Shown: positions 42,158 through 54,300 of the stretch, one piece after another
Position numbering within the stretch: position 1 is the first letter of the stretch
Layout: the number at the start of each line of letters is the position of its first letter
Origin: Cherax quadricarinatus
Lineage: Eukaryota; Arthropoda; Malacostraca; Decapoda; Parastacidae
NCBI RefSeq assembly: GCF_038502225.1
Contig: NC_091325.1
Span: 31,796,011-31,860,010 of the forward strand
Length of the DNA stretch: 64,000 bases
Direction: 5' to 3'
The notes under the pieces: model-generated
Databases searched by the model: none
What the model was told of the DNA's origin: nothing
Seen by the model: only the letters and a program-made list of their open reading frames with translations
Program-made: the position numbers and the translations under genes

Positions 42158-43904
42158 CAGTTGAAAAATGGTTTACCAGCTAAGGTTAAAGATTAAATAT
42201 AGGGGGAACTTAGCTTGATAAGACAGCTATCGCCTACACAGCCGCCCCTGCAGGCGAGGTCTTGAGAAGCTGTCGTAGCCACTTCGCATCGGGCTGGAAT
42301 GGAAATATATTAATAATAAATTACCCCTAGGGGGTATTATGTCAGCATATTTCCATAACTGATTGCTGACAAAACTCACATGTGTGGACTCAAAGGTTCT
42401 CTCCTCACCGGGGTTTATGGTAAGTTACTAATTCGAAACTTTGTACTCAATTGCACAGTCAGTCGTACTCATTACTTATTAGTACACTTACCTGGGTATA
42501 TGTATCTGACCCATAGTAACACCTGGATATCCGACGACTTGATTGAAGAATAGTGTTCTTTGAATAATTTCGCACTACACTCTGTTGAATCGCAACACTC
42601 GTTGTTCCATTGTTCATCAAGATTTGTTCATTTATTCACAATCTGTTTACTAAAGAAGCTGATCACACTTCTCTATGTTTATTGTGTTTTGTGAGACACT
42701 TCTTTGTACACACTAACACACGGATCAGTGTTCTTTGTTGGTTATTCCTGCATCAGTGTGACTCCCAGTAGGGTGAAAAGTAATCTGACCTCACAGCCTC
42801 CTACGCTGCCGCAATGCCCCTAGCACATAGAGGAAAAGCTGACCTAGTACTTTTTGCTCTCTTGCCAAACTTCCTCCATGAAGCAAAGCAGAATGCTTGA
42901 TTCTTGCTGTCTTAAGAATAGACAACAATGTACAGTATGTTTACCATGGTATTGAAGTGGGAGCAGGATTTTCCTTAATGATCTAGTTGGGGGGAAGGGG
43001 GTATGCTTTCAGATGTGTTTTCACACACATGAAAGCATCCCCCATGGATTTTCACAACCCATTTGGACCAGGGTTTATTTTCTTCTGGACATTTAGAATA
43101 ATTTGAAGTGTCAATGGCTGGTTCATTTCTTATCATTCTGATTCCAAGTACAGTGTAAAGCTCAATAATTTTACCATTGTTACATAGGATACCTAGCTCC
43201 GTCCTCATAATTTGTGCAAACAAATATTGAAAAAAAAACAGCTTTCATAGCTTTCGTACATGTTTATTTCAATGCCTGTCATATTATTAGGTAAGTTGTT
43301 GTAACTGGTAGTCATTTGATGTCGTCCAAACTAAATGCTGGAAGGTTATGTGTGAGCGCTGATACGACAGGACTGCGACATTGAAGGCTACCAGAGGACC
43401 AGTTAATAAGATGGCTCTGATCTCTGACATGAAAGAAAAGAACATTTATGGTATTAGCAAGCCGAACACTTTTCCTGTTCTATTTAAGTCTGCCAGAAAG
43501 CGAGTGTCCAGTCCTGCCAAAATATTGTAGTGAAAATAATTTGAGGATAGGCAAGTTTAACATGTAGAGGACAGAGAGTATCGAGAAAGACGTAGGATTT
43601 TTATTTAGTAATTTAACCAACTTTGTAGCAATACCCAAAGAGAAAAAAAAAATAGAAGCTACAGCTTTAAGAGAAGAAAGAGAGAAAGACGTTAGATCTT
43701 CAAGAGATTAAAGAAGAAGAGTAACTTAAATTTCAAGTAGAAGGGGAAAATATTTCTTACACAAATAACCTCTCTGAAAATTAGAGACAGTTGGTTCCAC
43801 ACTGCAATTGTCTTAACAGCACCATTGAGAGCAAACAAGTGAAAAACACACCCTCAATTAGTTACTATGTCAAAAACTCTGTATAACTGAATAATGATGG
43901 AGGT
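42158..43904. other. No recognised gene; one hairpin
   Basis: Long spacer. An imperfect hairpin lies at 43003-43043 (ATGCTTTCAGATGTGT with ACACACATGAAAGCAT). A minus-strand frame of 82 codons covers it (42975-43223) but shows no known domain. A CCCCTAGGGG palindrome sits at about 42325-42334. Nothing else is supported. Confidence 0.5.
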
Positions 43905-45977
43905 TCTCCGGGCCACCTCAATAAAGCAGGGATGTTCAACAGGAGTGACCGGAGGCTCATTCCCCTGGCCACCTCACTATGGCAGTGATGTTCAACAGGA
44001 GTGACTGGAGGCTCAGTCCCCTGGCCACCTCACTAAGGCAGTGATGTCCAACAGGAGTGACTGAAGACTCAGCCCCCTGGCCACCTCACTAAGGCAGTGA
44101 TGTTCAACAGGAGTGACTGGAGGCTCAGTCCCCTGGCCACCTCACTAAGGCAATGATGTTCAACAGGAGTGACTGGAGGCTCAGTCCCCTGGCCACCTCA
44201 CTAAGGCAGTGATGTCCAACAGGAGTGACTGGAGACTCAACCCCCTGGCCACCTCACTAAGGCAGTGATGTCCAACAGGAGTGACTGAAGACTCAGCCCC
44301 CTGGCCACCTCACTAAGGCAGTGATATTCAACAGGAGTGACTGAAGACTCAGCCCCCTGGCCACCTCACTAAGGCAGTGATATTCAACAGGACTGACCTG
44401 AGACTCAGTCCCCTGGCCACCTCACTAAGGCAGTGATATTCAACAGGACTGACCTGAGACTCAGCCCCCTGGCCACCTCACTAAGGCAGTGATATTCAAC
44501 AGGACTGACCTGAGACTCAGTCCCCTGGCCACCTCACTAAGGCAGTGATATTCAACAGGACTGACCTGACACTCAGTCCCCTGGCCACCTCACTAAGGCA
44601 GTGATGTCCAACAGGAGTGACTGAAGACTCAGCCCCCTGGCCACCTCACTAAGGCAGTGATATTCAACAGGACTGACCTGAGACTCAGCCCCCTGGCCAC
44701 CTCACTAAGGCAGTGATATTCAACAGGACTGACCTGAGACTCAGCCCCCTGGCCACCTCACTATTACAGTGATATTCAACAGGAGTGACCTGAGACTCAG
44801 CCCCCTGGCCACCTCACTAAGGCAGTGATATTCAACAGGAGTGACATGAGACTCAGCCCCCTGGCCACCTCACTAAGGCAGTGATATTCAACAGGAGTGA
44901 CCTGAGACTCAGCCCCCTGGCCACCTCACTAAGGCAGTGATATTCAACAGGACTGACCTGAGACTCAGCCCCCTGGCCACCTCACTAAGGCAGTGATATT
45001 CAACAGGACTGACCTGAGACTCAGCCCCCTGGCCACCTCACTAAGGCAGTGATATTCAACAGGAGTGACCTGAGACTCAGCCCCCTGGCCACCTCACTAA
45101 GGCAGTGATATTCAACAGGAGTGACCTGAGACTCAGCCCCCTGGCCACCTCACTAAGGCAGTGATATTCAACAGGAGTGACCTGAGACTCAGCCCCCTGG
45201 CCACCTCACTAAGGCAGTGATATTCAACAGGACTGTCCTGAGACTCAGCCCCCTGGCCACCTCACTGAGGCAGTGATATTCAACAGGAGTGACCTGAGAC
45301 TCAGCCCCCTGGCCACCTCACTAAGGCAGTGATATTCAACAGGAGTGACCTGAGACTCAGCCCCCTGGCCACCTCACTAAGGCAGTGATATTCAACAGGA
45401 CTGACCTGAGACTCAGCCCCCTGGCCACCTCACTAAGGCAGTGATATTCAACAGGAGTGACCTGAGACTCAGCCCCCTGGCCACCTCACTAAGGCAGTGA
45501 TATTCAACAGGAGTGACCTGAGACTCAGCCCCCTGGCCACCTCACTAAGGCAGTGATATTCAACAGGACTGTCCTGAGACTCAGCCCCCTGGCCACCTCA
45601 CTAAGGCAGTGATATTCAACAGGACTGACCTGAGACTCAGCCCCCTGGCCACCTCACTAAGGCAGTGATATTCAACAGGACTGTCCTGAGACTCAGCCCC
45701 CTGGCCACCTCACTAAGGCAGTGATATTCAACAGGAGTGACCTGAGACTCAGCCCCCTGGCCACCTCACTAAGGCAGTGATATTCAACAGGACTGTCCTG
45801 AGACTCAGCCCCCTGGCCACCTCACTAAGGCAGTGATATTCAACAGGAGTGACCTGAGACTCAGCCCCCTGGCCACCTCACTAAGGCAGTGATATTCAAC
45901 AGGACTGACCTGAGACTCAGCCCCCTGGCCACCTCACTAAGGCAGTGATATTCAACAGGACTGTCCTGAGACTCAGC
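43905..45977. repeat. 56-bp minisatellite, ~37 copies
   Basis: Regular 56-base units (for example 44882-44937) containing TGATATTCAACAGGA, GACTCAGCCCCCTGG and CCACCTCACTAAGGCAG. Left copies have GTGATGTTCAAC/GTCCAAC and GGAGGCTC variants. Right copies are homogenised, with GACTGACCTG, GAGTGACCTG and GACTGTCCTG subtypes intermixed. The last copy ends at GACTCAGC before unique sequence. Confidence 0.96.
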
Positions 45978-46626
45978 TGGGGGTAAGTGAACCCTCCCTA
46001 GGATACAAACGTATTTTATACTATTCTTTATTAAAGAAATATTTTCTTCCAGTTTTGCATAAAAATTGCATGTTGATAAATAATGAAATGACAATTAAGG
46101 ATAACAAATAGTTTGCCAGCTCATATTCAAACCAGGTAAGGTTTTATAGCTCAGAAAGCGGGACCTCGCTACTTCAAATAACTCAAGAATAAAATACAAA
46201 GCCAGCATTCGCAGTGAACTGCTTATTTTTCCTTGCAAGACTATGTAATTTACATATTTTATTAACTTCAGCTAGTGGAGAATAAAATCGTGTGCATATC
46301 TGACTAAGCATATTTTCTTAATACTGGAGCACATTGCTCGGTTCTTCGAAGCTTCAGTAAAATGTGTATTCAAAATGTTTCTGATTACACTGGTCTGCAT
46401 GATTTTTATTGACTCTAATGTATCTTTCTCGTAATATATATGGAAAATGGTGATTCATTGTGTTCTTTATTCATCTATCACATGAGGTTGTCAAGTTATA
46501 CAGAAACGTTACTTTTCTCTTTTTGTATAACGTAAGTAAATGAGAGAGTGATATATTACCAATTAAAATGCTTACCTTATATTGACGTAAATGTTAAATC
46601 TAATATATTTTTTTTTATTTTCAGAT
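45978..46626. other. No recognised gene; possible intron end
   Basis: AT-rich. A short AATACTGGAGCACATTGCTC at about 46320-46339 resembles the Gypsy-2 protease box (GATACTGGAGCATATTGCTC, 23478-23497) and may be a remnant. The right end is a pyrimidine tract followed by TTTTCAG (46618-46624), a good splice-acceptor-like sequence in front of the next feature. Confidence 0.45.
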
Positions 46627-46952
46627 TATTTATTATGTCTAGAGGCTCCATAATTTCACCAGACATATTTTGCTATTTAGCGCTGTTACTTTGCTTATTT
46701 TGGCTGCAAACTTGGAGACCAGAACAAACCATTTACACCACACAAAGCTTGCAAGAATTGCTTCAGTAAACTCCAAATGTGCTCAGTTGGAAAACTTAAA
46801 TGTTTGCCCTTTGGAGTACCAATTGTATGGTGGGAGCAGATGAACCACCATGATGACTGATACTTTTCTATGACTAAAGTAGCTGGATTCAATAAGAAGA
46901 CCAAATATAACATAATATACCCAAATATTCCATCACCAACAAGGCCTGTTCC

Positions 46953-46953
<1 letters not shown>
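46627..46953 (+). pseudogene. Decayed fragment of a Cys-rich domain of uncharacterised animal proteins
   Basis: The frame through about 46690-46953 reads YFAYFGCKLGDQNKPFTPHK, then ACKNCFSKL, CLPFGVPIVWWEQMNHHDD, a stop, YFSMTKVAGFNKKTK and YPNIPSPTRPVP. I recognise this pattern (a CxxC pair, then PFGVPxVWRE and DCYFC, then YPxxPSxxRPVP) from a domain repeated in many uncharacterised arthropod and cnidarian proteins. Here the DCYFC cysteines are lost (one is a TGA at 46858-46860, one is Ser). Upstream stops near 46650 and 46675 confirm decay. The acceptor-like TTTTCAG just before it suggests a former exon rather than a processed copy. The right end runs into a (TTA)n tract. Domain recognition is from memory. 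Confidence 0.5.

Positions 46954-47014
<61 letters not shown>
46952..47014. repeat. (TTA)n microsatellite
   Basis: About 21 uninterrupted TTA units. Confidence 0.96.
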
Positions 47015-47242
47015 TCTCTTTCTCTTTTACTAAAGACTTTGCAGTTATGTGATCTTGCTGTGTCAGCTAGTTGAGATTGAAATATTTTTGTGAGAGTAGA
47101 TTATTATTGGTAGGTAGTTATACATCTTATGAAGTAGTTATGAATAGCACTTTGTAAGGTGTCAGTTATGACAAGAATTATATTGGGAAATACCCATGAG
47201 TAGATCTTTCTAGAGGGATAATTATGAGAGGCTCCAAATATG

Positions 47243-48287
47243 TAGGTGGGTAGACCCTAAGGCGGAAGTAGGTAAGAGCCTAAGACAGAAGTAGGTAAGA
47301 GTAGAGCCTAAGACAAAAGTAGGTAAGAGTAGAGCCTAAGACGGAAGTAGGTAAGAGTAGAGCCTAAGATGGAAGTAGGTAAGAGTAGAACCTAAGACGG
47401 AAGTAAGAGTAGAGCCTAAGATGGAAGTAAGTGCAGAGCCTAAGACGGAAGTAGGTAAGAGTAGAGCCTAAGATGGAAGTAAGAGCAGAGCCTAAGACGG
47501 AAGTAGGTAAGAGTAGAGCCTAAGATGGCAGTAGGTAAGAGTAGAGCCTAAGACGGAAGTAGGTAAGAGTAGAGCCTAAGATGGAAGTAGGTAAGAGTAG
47601 AGCCTAAGACGGAAGTAGGAAAGAGTAGAGCCTAAGACGGAAGTAGGTAAGAGTAGAGATTAAGACGGAAGTAGGAAAGAGTAGAGCCTAAGATGGAAGT
47701 AAGTAAGAGCAGAGCCTAAGACGGAAGTAGGTAAGAGTAGAGCCTAAGATTGCAGTAGGTAAGAGTAGAGCCTAAGACGGAAGTAGGAAAGAGTAGAGCC
47801 TAAGATGGAAGTAGGTAAGAGTAGAGCCTAAGACGGAAGTAGGAAAGAGTAGAGCCTAAGACGGAAGTAGGTAAGAGTAGAGCCTAAGACGGAAGTAGGA
47901 AAGAGTAGAGCCTAAGACGGAAGTAGGTAAGAGTAGAGCCTAAGACGGAAGTAGGAAAGAGTAGAGCCTAAGACGGAAGTAGGTAAGAGTAGAGCCTAAG
48001 ACGGAAGTAGAAAAGAGTAGAGCCTAAGACGGAAGTAGGTAAGAGTAGAGCCTAAGACAGAAGTAGAAAAGAGTAGAGCCTAAGACAGAAGTAGAAAAGA
48101 GTAGAGCCTAAGACGGAAGTAGGTAAGAGTAGAGCCTAAGATGGCAGTAGGTAAGAGTAGAGCCTAAGACGGAAGTAGGTAGAGTAGAGCCTAAGACGGA
48201 AGTAGGTAAGAGTAGAGCCTAAGATGGCAGTAGGTAAGAGTAGAGCCTAAGACGGAAGTAGGTAGAGTAGAGCCTAATAAGGAGGTA
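47243..48287. repeat. 28-bp minisatellite, ~38 copies
   Basis: Unit of about 28 bases with GTAGAGCCTAAGACGGAAGT followed by AGGTAAGA. Variants are GATGGAAG, GATGGCAG and AGGAAAGA, with 24-bp shortened copies lacking AGGT. Between about 47805 and 48010 the AGGTAAGA and AGGAAAGA types alternate, giving a 56-bp dimer. Confidence 0.95.
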
Positions 48288-48338
48288 ATCATATCCTAAT
48301 TAGTATATAAAAGAATATTTTGCCACAACAGGTTCACG

Positions 48339-51300
48339 TGAACGTGTGAAGCAGGTGTGTACAGAACGTGTGAAGCAGGTGTGTACAGAACGTGTGAAGC
48401 AGGTGTGTACAGAACGTGTGAAGCAGGTGTGTACAGAACGTGTGAAGCAGGTGTGTACAGAACGTGTGAAGCAGGTGTGTACAGAACGTGTGAAGCAGGT
48501 GTGTACAGAACGTGTGAAGCAGGTGTGTACAGAACGTGTGAAGCAGGTGTGTACAGAACGTGTGAAGCAGGTGTGTACAGAACGTGTGAAGCAGGTGTGT
48601 ACAGAACTTGTGAAGCAGGTGTGTACAGAACGTGTGAAGCAGGTGTGTACAGAACGTGTGAAGCAGGTGTGTACAGAACGTGTGAAGCAGGTGTGTACAG
48701 AACGTGTGAAGCAGGTGTGTACAGAACGTGTGAAGCAGGTGTGTACAGAACGTGTGAAGCAGGTGTGTACAGAACTTGTGAAGCAGGTGTGTACATAACG
48801 TGTGAAGCAGGTGTGTACAGAACGTGTGAAGCAGGTGTGTACAGAACGTGTGAAGCAGGTGTGTACAGAACGTGTGAAGCAGGTGTGTACAGAACGTGTG
48901 AAGCAGGTGTGTACAGAACGTGTGAAGCAGGTGTGTACAGAACGTGTGAAGCAGGTGTGTACAGAACGTGTGAAGCAGGTGTGTACAGAACGTGTGAAGC
49001 AGGTGTGTACAGAACGTGTGAAGCAGGTGTGTACAGAACTTGTGAAGCAGGTGTGTACAGAACGTGTGAAGCAGGTGTGTACAGAACGTGTGAAGCAGGT
49101 GTGTACAGAACGTGTGAAGCAGGTGTGTACAGAACGTGTGAAGCAGGTGTGTACAGAACGTGTGAAGCAGGTGTGTACAGAACGTGTGAAGCAGGTGTGT
49201 ACAGAACGTGTGAAGCAGGTGTGTACAGAACGTGTGAAGCAGGTGTGTACAGAACGTGTGAAGCAGGTGTGTACAGAACGTGTGAAGCAGGTGTGTACAG
49301 AACGTGTGAAGCAGGTGTGTACAGAACGTGTGAAGCAGGTGTGTACAGAACGTGTGAAGCAGGTGTGTACAGAACGTGTGAAGCAGGTGTGTACAGAACG
49401 TGTGAAGCAGGTGTGTACAGAACGTGTGAAGCAGGTGTGTACAGAACGTGTGAAGCAGGTGTGTACATAACGTGTGAAGCAGGTGTGTACAGAACGTGTG
49501 AAGCAGGTGTGTACAGAACGTGTGAAGCAGGTGTGTACAGAACGTGTGAAGCAGGTGTGTACAGAACGTGTGTGTGTACAGAACAGCAGGTGTGTACAGA
49601 ACGTGTGACAGAACAAGCAGGAGTGTACAGAACGTGTGAAGCAGGTGTGTACAGAACGTGTGAAGCAGGTGTGTACAGAACGTGTGAAGCAGGTGTGTAC
49701 AGAACGTGTGAAGCAGGTGTGTACAGAACGTGTGAAGCAGGTGTGTACAGAACGTGTGAAGCAGGTGTGTACAGAACGTGTGAAGCAGGTGTGTACAGAA
49801 CGTGTGAAGCAGGTGTGTACAGAACGTGTGAAGCAGGTGTGTACAGAACGTGTGAAGCAGGTGTGTACAGAACGTGTGAAGCAGGTGTGTACAGAGCGTG
49901 TGTACAGAACGTGTGAAGCAGGTGTGTACAGAACGTGTGAAGCAGTGTGTACAGCAGGTGTGTACAGAACGTGTGAAGCTGGTTTGTACAGAACGTGTGA
50001 AGCAGGTGTGTACAGAACGTGTGAAGCAGGTGTGTACAGAACGTGTGAAGCAGGTGTGTACAGAACGTGTGAAGCAGGTGTGTACAGAACGTGTGAAGCA
50101 GGTGTGTACAGAACGTGTGAAGCAGGTGTGTACAGAACGTGTGAAGCAGGTGTGTACAGAACGTGTGAAGCAGGTGTGTACAGAACGTGTGAAGCAGGTG
50201 TGTACAGAACGTGTGAAGCAGGTGTGTACAGAACGTGTGAAGCAGGTGTGTACAGAACGTGTGAAGCAGGTGTGTACAGAACGTGTGAAGCAGGTGTGTA
50301 CAGAACGTGTGAAGCAGGTGTGTACAGAACGTGTGAAGCAGGTGTGTACAGAACGTGTGAAGCAGGTGTGTACAGAACGTGTGAAGCAGGTGTGTACAGA
50401 ACGTGTGAAGCAGGTGTGTACAGAACGTGTGAAGCAGGTGTGTACAGAACGTGTGAAGCAGGTGTGTACAGAACGTGTGAAGCAGGTGTGTACAGAACGT
50501 GTGAAGCAGGTGTGTACAGAACGTGTGAAGCAGGTGTGTACAGAACGTGTGAAGCAGGTGTGTACAGAACGTGTGAAGCAGGTGTGTACAGAACGTGTGA
50601 AGCAGGTGTGTACAGAACGTGTGAAGCAGGTGTGTACAGAACGTGTGAAGCAGGTGTGTACAGAACGTGTGAAGCAGGTGTGTACAGAACGTGTGAAGCA
50701 GGTGTGTACAGAACGTGTGAAGCAGGTGTGTACAGAACGTGTGAAGCAGGTGTGTACAGAACGTGTGAAGCAGGTGTGTACAGAACGTGTGAAGCAGGTG
50801 TGTACAGAACGTGTGAAGCAGGTGTGTACAGAACGTGTGAAGCAGGTGTGTACAGAACGTGTGAAGCAGGTGTGTACAGAACGTGTGAAGCAGGTGTGTA
50901 CAGAACGTGTGAAGCAGGTGTGTACAGAACGTGTGAAGCAGGTGTGTACAGAACGTGTGAAGCAGGTGTGTACAGAACGTGTGAAGCAGGTGTGTACAGA
51001 ACGTGTGAAGCAGGTGTGTACAGAACGTGTGAAGCAGGTGTGTACAGAACGTGTGAAGCAGGTGTGTACAGAACGTGTGAAGCAGGTGTGTACAGAACGT
51101 GTGAAGCAGGTGTGTACAGAACGTGTGAAGCAGGTGTGTACAGAACGTGTGAAGCAGGTGTGTACAGAACGTGTGAAGCAGGTGTGTACAGAACGTGAAG
51201 CAGGTGTGTACAGAACGTGTGAAGCAGGTGTGTACAGAACGTGTGAAGCAGGTGTGTACAGAACGTGAAGCAGGTGTGTACAGAACAAGCAGGTGTGTAC

Positions 51301-54300
51301 AGAACGTGTGAAGCAGGTGTGTACAGAACGTGTGAAGCAGGTGTGTACAGAACGTGTGAAGCAGGTGTGTACAGAACGTGTGAAGCAGGTGTGTACAGAA
51401 CGTGTGAAGCAGGTGTGTACAGAACGTGTGAAGCAGGTGTGTACAGAACGTGTGAAGCAGGTGTGTACAGAACGTGTGAAGCAGGTGTGTACAGAACGTG
51501 TGTACAGAACGTGTGAAGCAGGTGTGTACAGAACGTGTGAAGCAGGTGTGTACAGAACGTGTGAAGCAGGTGTGTACAGAACGTGTGAAGCAGGTGTGTA
51601 CAGAACGTGTGAAGCAGGTGTGTACAGAACGTGTGAAGCAGGTGTGTACAGAACGTGTGAAGCAGGTGTGTACAGAACGTGTGAAGCAGGTGTGTACAGA
51701 ACGTGTGAAGCAGGTGTGTACAGAACGTGTGAAGCAGGTGTGTACAGAACGTGTGAAGCAGGTGTGTACAGAACGTGTGAAGCAGGTGTGTACAGAACGT
51801 GTGAAGCAGGTGTGTACAGAACGTGTGAACCAGGTGTGTACAGAAGGTGTGAAGCAGTGTGACAGAACGTGTGAAGCAGTGTGTACAGAACGTGTGAAGC
51901 AGGTGTACAGAACTACAGACAGAACGTGTGAAGCAGGTGTGTACAGAACGTGTGAAGCAGGTGTGTACAGAACGTGTGAAGCAGGTGTGTACAGAACGTG
52001 TGAAGCAGGTGTGTACAGAACGTGTGAAGCAGGTGTGTACAGAACGTGTGAAGCAGGTGTGTACAGAACGTGTGAAGCAGGTGTGTACAGAACGTGTGAA
52101 GCAGGTGTGTACAGAACGTGTGAAGCAGGTGTGTACAGAACGTGTGAAGCAGGTGTGTACAGAACGTGTGAAGCAGGTGTGTACAGAACGTGTGAAGCAG
52201 GTGTGTACAGAACGTGTGAAGCAGGTGTGTACAGAACGTGTGAAGCAGGTGTGTACAGAACGTGTGAAGCAGGTGTGTACAGAACGTGTGAAGCAGGTGT
52301 GTACAGAACGTGTGAAGCAGGTGTGTACAGAACGTGTGAAGCAGGTGTGTACAGAACGTGTGAAGCAGGTGTGTACAGAACGTGTGAAGCAGGTGTGTAC
52401 AGAACGTGTGAAGCAGGTGTGTACAGAACGTGTGAAGCAGGTGTGTACAGAACGTGTGAAGCAGGTGTGTACAGAACGTGTGAAGCAGGTGTGTACAGAA
52501 CGTGTGAAGCAGGTGTGTACAGAACGTGTGAAGCAGGTGTGTACAGAACGTGTGAAGCAGGTGTGTACAGAACGTGTGAAGCAGGTGTGTACAGAACGTG
52601 TGAAGCAGGTGTGTACAGAACGTGTGAAGCAGGTGTGTAAGCAGAACGTGTGAAGCAGGTGTGTACAGAACGTGTGAAGCAGGTGTGTACAGAACGTGTG
52701 AAGCAGGTGTGTACAGAACGTGTGAAGCAGGTGTGTACAGAACGTGTGAAGCAGGTGTGTACAGAACGTGTGAAGCAGGTGTGTACAGAACGTGTGAAGC
52801 AGGTGTGTACAGAACTTGTGAAGCAGGTGTGTACAGAACGTGTGAAGCAGGTGTGTACAGAACTTGTGAAGCAGAACGTGTGAAGCAGGTACAGAACGTG
52901 TGAAGCAGGTGTGTACAGAACGTGTGTGTGTTCAGATCTTGTGAAGCAGGTGTGTACAGAACGTGTGAAGCAGGTGTGTACAGAACGTGTGAAGCAGGTG
53001 TGTACAGAACGTGTGAAGCAGGTGTGTACAGAACTTGTGAAGCAGGTGTGTACAGAACGTGTGAAGCAGGTGTGTACAGAACGTGTGAAGCAGGTGTGTA
53101 CAGAACGTGTGAAGCAGGTGTGTACAGAACGTGTGAAGCAGGTGTGTACAGAACGTGTGAAGCAGGTGTGTACAGAACGTGTGACAGTGTGAAGCAGGTG
53201 TGTACAGAACGTGTGAAGCAGGTGTGTACAGAACGTGTGAAGCAGGTGTACAGAACGTGTGAAGCAGGTGTGTACAGAACGTGAAGCAGGTGTGTACAGA
53301 ACAAGCAGGTCTGTACAGAACGTGTGAAGCAGGTGTGTACAGAACGTGTGAAGCAGGTGTGTACAGAACGTGTGAAGCAGGTGTGTACAGAACGTGTGAA
53401 GCAGGTGTGTACAGAACGTGTGAAGCAGGTGTGTACAGAACGTGTGAAGCAGGTGTGTACAGAACGTGTGAAGCAGGTGTGTACAGAACGTGTGAAGCAG
53501 GTGTGTACAGAACTTGTGAAGCAGGTGTGTACAGAACGTGTGAAGCAGGTGTGTACAGAACGTGTGAAGCAGGTGTGTACAGAACGTGTGAAGCAGGTGT
53601 GTACAGAACGTGTGAAGCAGGTGTGTACAGAACGTGTGAAGCAGGTGTGTACAGAACGTGTGAAGCAGGTGTGTACAGAACGTGTGAAGCAGGTGTGTAC
53701 AGAACGTGTGAAGCAGGTGTGTACAGAACGTGTGAAGCAGGTGTGTACAGAACGTGTGAAGCAGGTGTGTACAGAACGTGTGAAGCAGGTGTGTACAGAA
53801 CGTGTGAAGCAGGTGTGTACAGAACGTGTGAAGCAGGTGTGTACAGAACGTGTGAAGCAGGTGTGTACAGAACGTGTGAAGCAGGTGTGTACAGAACGTG
53901 TGAAGCAGGTGTGTACAGAACGTGTGAAGCAGGTGTGTACAGAACGTGTGAAGCAGGTGTGTACAGAACGTGTGAAGCAGGTGTGTACAGAACGTGTGAA
54001 GCAGGTGTGTACAGAACGTGTGAAGCAGGTGTGTACAGAACGTGTGAAGCAGGTGTGTACAGAACGTGTGAAGCAGGTGTGTACAGAACGTGTGAAGCAG
54101 GTGTGTACAGAACGTGTGAAGCAGGTGTGTACAGAACGTGTGAAGCAGGTGTGTACAGAACGTGTGAAGCAGGTGTGTACAGAACGTGTGAAGCAGGTGT
54201 GTACAGAACGTGTGAAGCAGGTGTGTACAGAACGTGTGAAGCAGGTGTGTACAGAACGTGTGAAGCAGGTGTGTACAGAACGTGTGAAGCAGGTGTGTAC

